The translations under genes and the position numbers were made by a program. The notes under the pieces are model-generated. The model searched no databases. It saw nothing but the letters and a program-made list of their open reading frames with translations, and was not told the origin of the DNA. Of a DNA stretch of 64,000 bases, positions 36,574-45,457 are shown in pieces. Source of the stretch: Streptomyces sp. Ru71 (GTDB lineage Bacteria > Actinomycetota > Actinomycetes > Streptomycetales > Streptomycetaceae); assembly GCF_002920535.1 (NCBI RefSeq), contig NZ_PQSS01000007.1, forward strand, positions 62,001 to 126,000. Reading direction: 5' to 3'. Position 1 is the stretch's first letter. Every line of letters starts with the position of its first letter.

Positions 36574-39500
36574 GTGACACCGCAACGGGGATGGGCACGG
36601 CGGCTGTGGGGCTATGCCTGGCGCTATCCCAAGGACGTCGTCCTGGCCCTCGGGTCCTCGCTGGCGGGCATGGCCGTGATGGCCGTCGTCCCGCTGATCA
36701 CCAAGGTGATCATCGATGACGTGATCGGCGACCACAGCCGCCGTATGGCCCCCTGGGCCGGTGTGCTGATCGCCGCCGCGGTCGTCGTCTACCTCCTCAC
36801 CTACATCCGCCGCTACTACGGCGGCCGGCTCGCCCTCGACGTCCAGCACGACCTGCGGACGGCGATGTTCTCCACGATCACCAAACTGGACGGCCGGCGG
36901 CAGGACGAGCTGTCCACCGGGCAGGTCGTCGGACGGGCCACCAGCGACCTCCAGCTGATCCAGGGCCTGCTGTTCATGCTGCCGATGACCATCGGCAACG
37001 TCCTGCTGTTCGTGATCTCCCTGGTGGTCATGGCCTGGCTGTCGCCGCCGCTGACCCTGGTCGCGCTGGCCGTCGCCCCGGCCCTGTACTGGATCGCCAA
37101 GCGCAGCCGGTCCAGGCTGCACCCGGCCACCTGGTACGCGCAGGCGCAGGCCGCCGCCGTGGCCGGCGTGGTCGACGGCGCGGTCAGCGGGGTCCGCGTG
37201 GTCAAGGGCTTCGGCCAGGAGGAACAGGAGACCGGCAAGCTGCGCGAGGTCGGCCGCCGGCTGTACGCGGGACGGCTGCGCACCATCCGCCTGAACAGCA
37301 GGTACACCCCGGCCCTCCAGGCCGTCCCGGCGCTCGGCCAGGTCGCCATGCTGGCCCTCGGCGGCTGGCTCGCCGTGCGCGGGCACATCACCCTCGGCAC
37401 CTTCGTCGCCTTCTCCACCTACCTCGCCCAGCTCGTCGGCCCGGTCCGCATGCTCGCCATGGTCCTCACCGTCGGCCAGCAGGCCCGCGCCGGCACCGAA
37501 CGCGTCCTGGAGCTGATCGACACCGAGCCGACCCTGAAGGACGGCACCAAGGAGCTGCCCGCCGACGCGCCGGCGACCGTCGAGTTCGACGACGTGTCCT
37601 TCGGGTACGACCACGAGCGCCCCGTCCTGCAGGGGCTCAGCTTCGAGATCCGGCCGGGAGAGACCCTCGCCGTCGTCGGCTCCTCCGGCTCCGGCAAGTC
37701 CACCCTCTCCCTGCTCCTGCCGCGCTTCTACGACGTCACCCACGGCGCCGTCCTGGTCGGCGGCCACGACGTGCGCGAGCTGACCACCGAGTCGCTGCGG
37801 GCCGCGATCGGGCTGGTCCCCGAGGACTCCTTCCTGTTCTCCGACACCGTCCGCGCCAACATCGCCTACGGCCGCCCCGACGCGACCGACGAGGAGATCG
37901 AGGCCGCCGCGCGCGCCGCGCAGGCCGACCGGTTCATCAAGGAGCTTCCCGACGGCTACGCCACGACCGTCGGCGAGCACGGACTGACCCTGTCCGGCGG
38001 CCAGCGCCAGCGCATCGCCCTCGCCCGCGCCCTGCTCACCGACCCGCGGCTGCTCGTCCTCGACGACGCGACCTCCGCCGTCGACGCCCGCGTCGAGCAC
38101 GAGATCCACGAGGCGCTCAAGGAGGTCATGCGGGGCCGCACCACCCTGCTGATCGCCCACCGCCGCTCCACCCTGAACCTCGCCGACCGCATCGCCGTCC
38201 TCGACGGCGGCCGCCTCGCCGACCTCGGCACCCACGAGGAGCTGCAGGAACGCTGCGCCCTCTACCGCAGGCTGCTCACCGACCCCGACGAGCTGGGCGG
38301 TGTCTCCCCCGGCCACACCCAGCCCGCCGCGCCCGCCGAGGACACCTCGGTGCGCGACGAGCTGGACGCCGAGTTCGACGCCGAGCGCGGCATCACACCC
38401 CGGCTGTGGGCGGGCGAGCGCGAACCCAGGGACGCGGCGATGGCGGGCACCCCGGCCACCCCGGAGCTGCTCAAGCAGGTCGAGGCGCTGCCCCCGGCCA
38501 CCGACACCCCCGGCATCGACGAGGCCGCCGCGGTCCGCCCCGAGGACTCCTACGGCCTGCGCCGCCTGCTGCGCGGCTTCGGGCTGCCCCTGCTGGTCTC
38601 CCTCGCCCTGGTCGCCGTGGACGCCGGGGTCGGGCTGCTGCTGCCGGTGCTGATCCGGCACGGCATCGACAGCGGCGTCTCCCGGATGGCACTGGGGGCC
38701 GTCTGGTCGGCGTCGCTGCTGGCGCTGCTCGCGGTGGTCGTGCAGTGGGCGGCCCAGGTCGGCGAGACCCGCATGACCGGCCGCACCGGCGAACGCGTCC
38801 TGTACGCGCTGCGCCTGAAGATCTTCGCCCAGCTCCAGCGGCTCGGCCTGGACTACTACGAGCGCGAGCTGACCGGCCGGATCATGACCAGGATGACGAC
38901 GGACGTCGACGCGCTGTCCACCTTCCTCCAGACCGGCCTGGTCACCGCCTTCGTCTCGGTCGTCACCTTCTTCGGCATCATGGCCGCGCTGCTGGTGATC
39001 GACCTCCAGCTCGCGCTGGTCGTCTTCGCCACCCTGCCGCCGCTGATCGTCGCCACGTACTTCTTCCGCCGGGCCAGCGTGAAGGCGTACGAGCTGGCCC
39101 GGGAGCGGGTGTCGGTGGTCAACGCCGACCTCCAGGAGTCGGTGGCGGGCCTGCGGATCGTGCAGGCGTTTAGGCGCGAGCGGGACGGCGGACGGCGCTT
39201 CCGCGAGCGCAGCGACAGCTACCGGCAGGCCCGCATCCGGGGCCAGTGGCTGATCTCCGTGTACTTCCCGTTCGTGCAGCTGCTGTCCTCGGCCGCCGCG
39301 GCGGCGGTGCTGATCGTCGGCGCCGGCCGGGTGGAGGCGGCGACGCTCACCACCGGCGGGCTGGTGGCGTACCTGCTGTACATCGACCTGTTCTTCGCGC
39401 CGGTGCAGCAGCTGTCCCAGGTCTTCGACGGCTACCAGCAGGCGACGGTGTCGCTGGGCCGCATCCAGGAGCTGCTGCGCGAGCCGACGTCGACGAAGTC

Positions 39501-40293
39501 GGCGGACGAACCGCTGGAGGTGATCTCCCTGCGCGGCGAGATCGCCTTCGAGAACGTCCACTTCGCGTACGGCGACGACGAGGAGGCCCTCGGCGGGATC
39601 GACCTGCGCATCCCCGCCGGGCAGACGGTTGCCTTCGTCGGCGAGACCGGCGCCGGCAAGTCGACCCTGGTGAAGCTGGTGGCGCGGTTCTACGACCCGA
39701 CCGGCGGCCGGGTGACGGTCGACGGCACGGACCTGCGCGAGCTGGACCTCACCTCGTACCGCCACCGGCTGGGTGTCGTCCCGCAGGAGGCGTACCTCTT
39801 CCCCGGCACCATCCGCGACGCCATCGCCTACGGGCGGCCCGGCGCCACCGACGCGGAGGTGGAGGCGGCGGCGCGGGCGGTCGGCGCGCACGACATGATC
39901 GCCACGCTGGAGGGCGGCTATCTGCACGAGGTCGCCGAGCGCGGCCGCAACCTGTCCGCCGGGCAGCGGCAGCTGATCGCGCTGGCCCGCGCGGAGCTGG
40001 TCGACCCGGACATCCTGCTGCTCGACGAGGCGACGGCCGCGCTGGACCTGGCCACCGAGGCCCAGGTCAACCAGGCCACGGACCGCCTCGCGGGCCGCCG
40101 CACCACCCTGGTCGTGGCCCACCGCCTGACCACGGCCGCCCGGGCCGACCGGGTGGTGGTGATGGACAACGGCCGCGTCGCGGAGGACGGCACCCACGAC
40201 CAACTCCTGTCCCGGAACGGCCGCTACGCCGAACTCTGGCGCACCTTCATCGGCGAACCCGAACCGGAGAAGCCGGTGGGCGCACCCCGCTGA
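36574..40293 (+). CDS. Fused two-half ABC exporter (TMD-NBD-TMD-NBD)
   Basis: This 1239-residue protein is a complete type IV ABC exporter in one chain. TMD1 (about 20-310) is followed by NBD1 with Walker A GSSGSGKST (369-377) and LSGGQRQRIALARAL. TMD2 (about 660-960) is followed by NBD2 with Walker A GETGAGKST (1023-1031) and the less usual LSAGQRQ. In NBD1 the Walker B ends VLDDATS, with Asp498 where a catalytic Glu normally sits. NBD2 has the normal LLDEATA (Glu1152). It therefore resembles asymmetric heterodimeric exporters fused in one protein. The substrate is unknown. The GTG at 36574 has GGGAGG upstream. Confidence 0.93.
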   Translation: MTPQRGWARRLWGYAWRYPKDVVLALGSSLAGMAVMAVVPLITKVIIDDVIGDHSRRMAPWAGVLIAAAVVVYLLTYIRRYYGGRLALDVQHDLRTAMFSTITKLDGRRQDELSTGQVVGRATSDLQLIQGLLFMLPMTIGNVLLFVISLVVMAWLSPPLTLVALAVAPALYWIAKRSRSRLHPATWYAQAQAAAVAGVVDGAVSGVRVVKGFGQEEQETGKLREVGRRLYAGRLRTIRLNSRYTPALQAVPALGQVAMLALGGWLAVRGHITLGTFVAFSTYLAQLVGPVRMLAMVLTVGQQARAGTERVLELIDTEPTLKDGTKELPADAPATVEFDDVSFGYDHERPVLQGLSFEIRPGETLAVVGSSGSGKSTLSLLLPRFYDVTHGAVLVGGHDVRELTTESLRAAIGLVPEDSFLFSDTVRANIAYGRPDATDEEIEAAARAAQADRFIKELPDGYATTVGEHGLTLSGGQRQRIALARALLTDPRLLVLDDATSAVDARVEHEIHEALKEVMRGRTTLLIAHRRSTLNLADRIAVLDGGRLADLGTHEELQERCALYRRLLTDPDELGGVSPGHTQPAAPAEDTSVRDELDAEFDAERGITPRLWAGEREPRDAAMAGTPATPELLKQVEALPPATDTPGIDEAAAVRPEDSYGLRRLLRGFGLPLLVSLALVAVDAGVGLLLPVLIRHGIDSGVSRMALGAVWSASLLALLAVVVQWAAQVGETRMTGRTGERVLYALRLKIFAQLQRLGLDYYERELTGRIMTRMTTDVDALSTFLQTGLVTAFVSVVTFFGIMAALLVIDLQLALVVFATLPPLIVATYFFRRASVKAYELARERVSVVNADLQESVAGLRIVQAFRRERDGGRRFRERSDSYRQARIRGQWLISVYFPFVQLLSSAAAAAVLIVGAGRVEAATLTTGGLVAYLLYIDLFFAPVQQLSQVFDGYQQATVSLGRIQELLREPTSTKSADEPLEVISLRGEIAFENVHFAYGDDEEALGGIDLRIPAGQTVAFVGETGAGKSTLVKLVARFYDPTGGRVTVDGTDLRELDLTSYRHRLGVVPQEAYLFPGTIRDAIAYGRPGATDAEVEAAARAVGAHDMIATLEGGYLHEVAERGRNLSAGQRQLIALARAELVDPDILLLDEATAALDLATEAQVNQATDRLAGRRTTLVVAHRLTTAARADRVVVMDNGRVAEDGTHDQLLSRNGRYAELWRTFIGEPEPEKPVGAPR

Positions 40294-40865
40294 GGCCGCC
40301 CCGACCCCGGCCCGGGCAGCACCCGCCCACTGACGGTCCCACAGCCGCGCCCAGCCCGGGTTGCCGGGCCGGCCGGCGGCCTCCGCCCCGGCCCGGCCGA
40401 CGGTCCCCGGGTCCCTTGACCGCTCGCCAGTCAGCCGGACCCGCCGACACTCGGCAACCCCGCGTTCCGCTGACAGCGCGTCAGCCCGGGTTCGCCGGTC
40501 TTCCGGGGGTACCGCCGGTGGCGCGGCTGTCTGCGTGGGGCAGGGCTGCCCCGCAGCCGGTGGCGGCAGCCGCGTCGGGCCGGTCAGCCGCCTGGTCCGC
40601 TGACGGCGCGACAGCCCGCCTCCTCGGGCCCGGCAGCACACGCTGCCGGGACGACCGGCCGCCGGCATGCGGCGGCCCTCGCAAACCCCGCGTCGCGCTG
40701 ACGGCGCGGCAGGTGCCCCGTAGCCCGGCGGTGGCCGCTGCAGCCCGCTCCTCGCCCGGTCGGCGTTGCGCCGCGTTCCGTTGACGGTCGTGCAACCACC
40801 CGACACATGTCCTGCGTCCGTACACCCGTACGCTTCTTGTCGCATGGACGTAGGGAGGGTCGACT
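40294..40865. repeat. Gene-free 572 bp with diverged GCTGACGGCGCG repeats
   Basis: No gene is supported here on either strand. The sequence carries at least three related copies of CGCTGACnGCGCGnCAG, near 40469, 40599 and 40696, and a fourth weaker one near 40778 (CCGTTGACGGTCG), spaced roughly 80-130 bp. Flanks such as CCCCGCGTTCC and CTCCTCG also recur, so it may be an old imperfect tandem duplication of a unit about 110-130 bp long. Confidence 0.6.
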
Positions 40866-41258
40866 GTGGACTGGGGTGCGCTACGTCGGCGGACGGCGGT
40901 CGGGATGGCCGCGCTCGCCGCGTCCGGAGTGCTGGCGCTCGCCGCGCCGGGCAGTGCGCAGGCCGCCGCGCCCACGCAGTGCGCCGGCCGCAAGGTGGCG
41001 ACGCTGCCCTTCTCCACCGGAAGCGTGCAGGTCTTCCGCAGCGGCGGCTACGTCTGCGCCGTCACCCTGCCCACGCGCCCCGGCCCCCGGCAGGTCATGT
41101 CCGTCAGCGTGCAGGCGCGCGGCGGACGGCCGGTCGTCGACCGGGGCCGCTTCACCCGACGCGCCGGCCCCGTCACCGTGCACGCCGGGCACCGGTGTGT
41201 GCGGGTGATCGGCTCGGTGGGCGGCGGATCGCGCGACTCCGGCTGGATTCTGTGCTGA
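40866..41258 (+). CDS. Small secreted four-cysteine protein
   Basis: The 130-residue protein has a signal peptide (RRRTAVGMAALAASGVLALA, cleavage near AQAAAP) and a mature domain of about 95 residues with four cysteines (in TQCAGR, YVCAVT, HRCVRV and the C-terminal WILC), consistent with two disulfides. It is basic (many Arg). No family was recognised. The GTG at 40866 has GGGAGGG about 6 nt upstream. It precedes the S37 peptidase gene by 85 bp in the same direction. Confidence 0.75.
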   Translation: MDWGALRRRTAVGMAALAASGVLALAAPGSAQAAAPTQCAGRKVATLPFSTGSVQVFRSGGYVCAVTLPTRPGPRQVMSVSVQARGGRPVVDRGRFTRRAGPVTVHAGHRCVRVIGSVGGGSRDSGWILC

Positions 41259-41343
41259 AGACACCTCCCACACCAACCACCCCTGGTGGAAACGATGTTG
41301 CTCCGATAGCTTCCGGCGCACATCTGACTCACAGGGAGGGTGC

Positions 41344-42756
41344 ATGCGCAAGGCGCTCAGATGGCTGCTGGCGTTCACCGTGTTCATAGGCACGCTGAGC
41401 ACGGCGGGAGCGGCCACCGCCGCCGACGCTTCCGGCAGCCAGGACATCAAGGACCGGCTGCTCTCCATACCGGGCATGAGCCTGATAGAGGAGAAGCCGT
41501 ACCCCGGCTACCGGTACTTCGTCCTCAACTTCACCCAGCCGGTCGACCACCGGCACCCCGAGGCCGGCACGTTCCAGCAGCGCATCACCGTGCTGCACAA
41601 GGACGTCAGCCGTCCGACGGTCTTCTACACCAGCGGCTACAACGTCTCGACGAACCCGTCCCGCCGCGAACCCACCCAGATCGTGGACGGCAACCAGGTC
41701 TCCCTGGAATACCGCTACTTCACCCCGTCCCGCCCCGCCCCGGCCGACTGGTCCAAGCTGGACATCTGGCAGGCCGCCAGCGACCAGCACCGCGTCTTCC
41801 AGGCGCTGAAGCCGCTCTACACCCACAACTGGATCGCCACCGGCGGCTCCAAGGGCGGCATGACCGCCACCTACTACGAGCGCTTCTACCCGCGTGACAT
41901 GGACGGCGTCGTCGCCTACGTCGCCCCCAACGACGTGGTGAACGACGAGGACTCGGCCTACGACCGCTTCTTCGCCTCCGTCGGCACCAAGGAGTGCCGC
42001 GACAAGCTGAACGCGGTGCAGCGCGAGGCGCTCGTGCGCCGTGAACCGCTGGAGCGCAAGTACGCCGCGTACGCCGCCGACAACGGCTACACCTTCACCA
42101 CCATCGGCTCCCTGGACCGCGCCTACGAGGCCGTCGTCCTGGACTACGTATGGGGCTTCTGGCAGTACAGCCTGCTCGCCGACTGCGACAAGATCCCCGC
42201 GAACGCCGCCACCGCGACCGACGACGAGATCTGGAACTCGGTCGACGAGATCTCCGGCTTCTCCGCCTACACCGACCAGGGCCTGCAGACGTACACGCCG
42301 TACTACTACCAGGCCGGCACCCAGCTCGGTGCGCCCACCATCGGCTTCCCGCACATCGAGAAGCAGTACATCCGCTACGGCTACCAGCCGCCGCGCAACT
42401 TCGTCCCGCGCGAGATCCCGATGCGCTTCCAGCCGTGGGCGATGCGCGACGTCGACACCTGGGTGCGGCACAACGCCCGGCACATGCTGTTCGTGTACGG
42501 CCAGAACGACCCGTGGGGCAGCGAGCGCTTCCGCGTCGACAAGGGCGCGAAGGACTCCTACGTCCTCACCGCGCCCGGCCTGAACCACGGCGCCAACGTG
42601 GCCGGCCTGGTGCCCGCCCAGAAGGAGCTGGCCACCGCCCGCATCCTCGACTGGGCGGGCCTCGGGCAGCAGGCGTCCGCGGCCAGGCCGCTGGCGAAGT
42701 TCGACAGCCGGCTGGACGTGCGGGACGTGGAGCGCGAGCCGGCCCTGCGGCCGTAG
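41344..42756 (+). CDS. Secreted S37-family (PS-10) aminopeptidase
   Basis: The 470-residue protein has a signal peptide (LRWLLAFTVFIGTLSTAGAA) and matches the actinomycete peptidase S37 family of secreted tripeptidyl aminopeptidases, which remove tripeptides from N-termini. ATGGSKGGMTA carries the nucleophile Ser169. FVYGQNDPWG has an Asp and LNHGANV a His in the expected order of an alpha/beta-hydrolase triad. A putative role is processing secreted proteins or inhibitors. The gene is flanked by other secreted-protein genes; GGGAGG precedes ATG. Confidence 0.88.
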   Translation: MRKALRWLLAFTVFIGTLSTAGAATAADASGSQDIKDRLLSIPGMSLIEEKPYPGYRYFVLNFTQPVDHRHPEAGTFQQRITVLHKDVSRPTVFYTSGYNVSTNPSRREPTQIVDGNQVSLEYRYFTPSRPAPADWSKLDIWQAASDQHRVFQALKPLYTHNWIATGGSKGGMTATYYERFYPRDMDGVVAYVAPNDVVNDEDSAYDRFFASVGTKECRDKLNAVQREALVRREPLERKYAAYAADNGYTFTTIGSLDRAYEAVVLDYVWGFWQYSLLADCDKIPANAATATDDEIWNSVDEISGFSAYTDQGLQTYTPYYYQAGTQLGAPTIGFPHIEKQYIRYGYQPPRNFVPREIPMRFQPWAMRDVDTWVRHNARHMLFVYGQNDPWGSERFRVDKGAKDSYVLTAPGLNHGANVAGLVPAQKELATARILDWAGLGQQASAARPLAKFDSRLDVRDVEREPALRP

Positions 42757-42757
42757 C

Positions 42758-43393
42758 TCACATCCGGCGGGCGCAGCCGACCGGCTGATCCCCGCCGAGC
42801 TGTACGTACAGGGCCGTGGACGCCGGGCACAGCGACCGGGCGGCCACGGCCCGCACCACCTGGTACTGCGGCTTGCGGCGGCCGCTGCCGTCGCAGGCCG
42901 TCTCCCGGACCTGGCCGTCGCCGACGCCGTAGACGCAGTCGCCGACGACGGTGCGCGGCCCGCCCCCGCCGCCCGGGTCTCCCGGGTGCGGGGGCTGGAG
43001 ATTGCGCATACAGGCGTAGCCCTGCGGGATCACCCCGTCGCCGTCCTCGTCGGACGCGGGCCGCTGCTCGCTGATGTGCAGCACGAAGTCGGTGGCCGGC
43101 GGGCAGGCAGGGCCGCCGGACGCCGCGCCGTCGTACCGGGCGACGACCCGCGCGGCCGCCCGCTCACCGCCGCAGGGCACCTCGGTGAAGCTGGTCGTGC
43201 CGAACGAACTGCACTCGCCGACGCCCAGGAACTGCGCGCCGTGTCCGACGGAGGACCCGACGGGCGTCGGCGGCCGCCCGCCCTGCAGCCCGTTACCACC
43301 GCCGCTGCCGGTCTGCTGCCGGCAGCCGGCCGCCAGCACCGCGGCCAGCAGCGCGCACCCCACCTCCACGGACCATCTCGCACGCATCCCCAT
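42758..43393 (-). CDS. Putative lipoprotein with several cysteines
   Basis: The 211-residue protein has a lipoprotein signal with lipobox LAAGC (Cys24) after VGCALLAAVLAA, then a Gly/Gln-rich linker. The mature part contains about seven further cysteines (for example GECSSFG, EVPCGG, YACMRN, GDCVYG, TACDG, SLCPA, VGCAR), suggesting disulfides. It may be a surface protein facing outward. Family and function are unknown. It converges on the S37 peptidase gene with one base between the stops. Confidence 0.75.
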   Translation of the reverse strand: MGMRARWSVEVGCALLAAVLAAGCRQQTGSGGGNGLQGGRPPTPVGSSVGHGAQFLGVGECSSFGTTSFTEVPCGGERAAARVVARYDGAASGGPACPPATDFVLHISEQRPASDEDGDGVIPQGYACMRNLQPPHPGDPGGGGGPRTVVGDCVYGVGDGQVRETACDGSGRRKPQYQVVRAVAARSLCPASTALYVQLGGDQPVGCARRM

Positions 43394-43501
43394 CCCCCCG
43401 GCCGCCCCGCGTCCAGCGTGACCCGTGGGCGCGGGCGCACGCCAGACGCGCGGGGTGTTTTGGGTCGGTTGGGGGTGGTGCGCCGGGGGGCGAACGTAGC
43501 G

Positions 43502-45340
43502 TTAGTACGACAAACCATGCCCGATCGGATACAGCACCTGCGCCGGATCGTCCGCCCGCATCACCGGCACCGGCAGCGTCCCGCGCGGATCGACCCGGCC
43601 GGCGATCACCCGGGCGGCGGCGCGCAGTTCCACGTCGGTCCACGAGTAGGACGCCAGATACGCCCGTACGTCCGGAAGCTGGGCCACGTCGTACGGGTTG
43701 CGCACGGCGACGGCCACCACGGGCCGGCCCGTCTCCAGCAGCCGCCGCACCAGCGTGCGCTGGCTGCTGCTTGCGGTGACGTTGTACGTCCCGACGACGA
43801 CGGCATCCGCGTCCGCCGCGGCCGCCACGGCCCGGTCGATGGTCGCCGCGGAGGGCGCCGTACCGGTGGACAGGGCCGTCGCGGTGAAGCCCAGCTCGGT
43901 CAGCGCGGCGGCGAGGACCCTGGTGGGCGGTCCGGTGGTGCCCGACGGGGAGGCCGGATCGGCGCCCACGACCAGGACCTTCTTGTGCTCCCGCCGGTTC
44001 AGCGGCAGCAGATGCCCCTCGTTCACCAGCAGGGTCGTGGTCCGCTCCGCGATCCGGTCGGCCGCCGCGAGATGCTCGGGCGTGCCCACCGTGCGCTCCA
44101 CACCGTCGGGCGTCACATACGGGTCGTCGAACAGCCCGAGGCGGGCCTTGAGCCGCAGAATGCGCAGGATCGATTCATCGAGCCGTTCCTCGGTGAGTTC
44201 CCCGGTGCGTACGGCGGTGAGGACCGCGTTCCACGCCACGTCCAGGTTGGGCGGGTTGAGCAGCTGGTCCACGCCCGCCTTCAGCGCGAGCACCGGCACC
44301 CGGTCGTCGCCGTACTTGGTGCGCACGCCCTCCATGCCGAGGGAGTCGGTGACCACGACCCCGTCGTAGCCCAGCTCCTCGCGCAGGATGCCGGTGAGGA
44401 TCGGGCGGGAGAGCGTGGCCGGGTCGCCGGACGGGTCCAGCGCCGGGAACTGGATGTGCGCCGTCATGATCGAGTCGATGCCGGCCCGTATCGCCGCCCG
44501 GAACGGCACCGCGTCCAGCGTCTGCCACTGCTCGCGGCTGTGCGTGATGACCGGGAAGCCGTAGTGGCTGTCGGTGGCGGTGTCGCCGTGCCCGGGGAAG
44601 TGCTTGGCGGTCGCCGCGACACCCGCGTGCTGGTACCCGGTGACCTCGGCGGCGACCAGCCCCGCCACCGCGTCCGGGTCGGCGCCGAAGGAGCGCACGC
44701 CGATGACCGGGTTGGCGGGGTTGACGTTGACGTCGGCGACGGGGGAGTAGTCCTGCCGGATGCCGAGTGCGCGCAGCTCCGTGCCGGAGATCCGGCCGAG
44801 GGTGCGCGCGTCGGAGCGGGAGCCGCCGGCGCCGACGGCCATCGCGCCGGGGAAGAGCGTGGCCGGCTTGCCGACGCGGCAGACGATGCCGTGCTCCTGG
44901 TCCGTGGAGATGAGCACGGGCAGCCCGCGCGGCAGGTCCAGGGACGCCTGCTGGATGCCGTTGGACAGTGCGGCGATCTGCTGCGGGTCGCGGGTGTTGT
45001 GCGCCCACACGAAGTAGATCACCCCGCCCACGCGGTACTTCTCGACCAGCTCGGCGGCCGTGCGGACCCCGATCTCCTTGAGGTTGGCGTCGATGTCGGC
45101 CTGGTCGGGTGCGGTGGCCGAGTGGCCGTAGACGCGCATGACGAAGAGCTGGCCGACCTTCTCCTCCAGGGTCATCCGGGAGACGAGGGCGCGTAGTCTG
45201 CGGTCGTCGTGCGGGGCGGCGGCGGCCGTCGTGGCGGGGCCGACGGTGAGGGCGGCGGTCAGGGCGGCCGTCGCGGCGAGGACGGTGCGTCTGGCGGGTC
45301 GTGCGGTGTTTCCCGTGCTGTCCGTGCTGGTGTGGTGCAC
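43502..45340 (-). CDS. Secreted GH3 beta-N-acetylglucosaminidase (NagZ-like)
   Basis: The 612-residue protein has a signal peptide (ARRTVLAATAALTAALTVG) and a GH3 TIM barrel with the NagZ-type loop KHFPGHGDTATDSH, holding His251 and Asp253 that act in general acid/base catalysis, and the nucleophile Asp332 in VVTDSLGMEG. A C-terminal alpha/beta sandwich domain follows, with VRNPYDVAQLPDV. It probably releases GlcNAc from chitin fragments or cell-wall sugars. The GTG at 45340 has AAGGAG six bases upstream and is preferred over the longer frame to 45394. An inverted repeat at 45372-45410 is in its promoter. Confidence 0.9.
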   Translation of the reverse strand: MHHTSTDSTGNTARPARRTVLAATAALTAALTVGPATTAAAAPHDDRRLRALVSRMTLEEKVGQLFVMRVYGHSATAPDQADIDANLKEIGVRTAAELVEKYRVGGVIYFVWAHNTRDPQQIAALSNGIQQASLDLPRGLPVLISTDQEHGIVCRVGKPATLFPGAMAVGAGGSRSDARTLGRISGTELRALGIRQDYSPVADVNVNPANPVIGVRSFGADPDAVAGLVAAEVTGYQHAGVAATAKHFPGHGDTATDSHYGFPVITHSREQWQTLDAVPFRAAIRAGIDSIMTAHIQFPALDPSGDPATLSRPILTGILREELGYDGVVVTDSLGMEGVRTKYGDDRVPVLALKAGVDQLLNPPNLDVAWNAVLTAVRTGELTEERLDESILRILRLKARLGLFDDPYVTPDGVERTVGTPEHLAAADRIAERTTTLLVNEGHLLPLNRREHKKVLVVGADPASPSGTTGPPTRVLAAALTELGFTATALSTGTAPSAATIDRAVAAAADADAVVVGTYNVTASSSQRTLVRRLLETGRPVVAVAVRNPYDVAQLPDVRAYLASYSWTDVELRAAARVIAGRVDPRGTLPVPVMRADDPAQVLYPIGHGLSY

Positions 45341-45371
45341 GTGCGCTCCTTCCGGAGGGGGAACCGCTGAA

Positions 45372-45410
45372 GGAAACTTCCGAGAGGCCACCAATATCCG
45401 GGAAGTTTCT
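45372..45410. promoter_or_regulatory. Inverted repeat in the GH3 promoter
   Basis: GGAAACTTCC (45372-45381) and GGAAGTTTCT (45401-45410) are inverted copies with one mismatch, 19 bp apart. The site is 30-70 bp upstream of the GH3 start and fits a repressor site. It is not a DasR box, and the regulator is unknown. Confidence 0.5.
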
Positions 45411-45457
45411 GCCAGTCAAGACAGTGCGCAGGCGCTCGCTCCCCGCCCGCGCGGTGC

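Noticed and set aside
36436..40845. A 1469-residue minus-strand ORF opposite the ABC exporter, and other very long shadow ORFs (for example 31119-33833 and 4581-6887)
   Set aside because: They lie opposite strong genes with clear motifs. High GC in third positions keeps the opposite frame open, and their protein text is low-complexity Arg/Gly/Val with no domain or ribosome-binding site.
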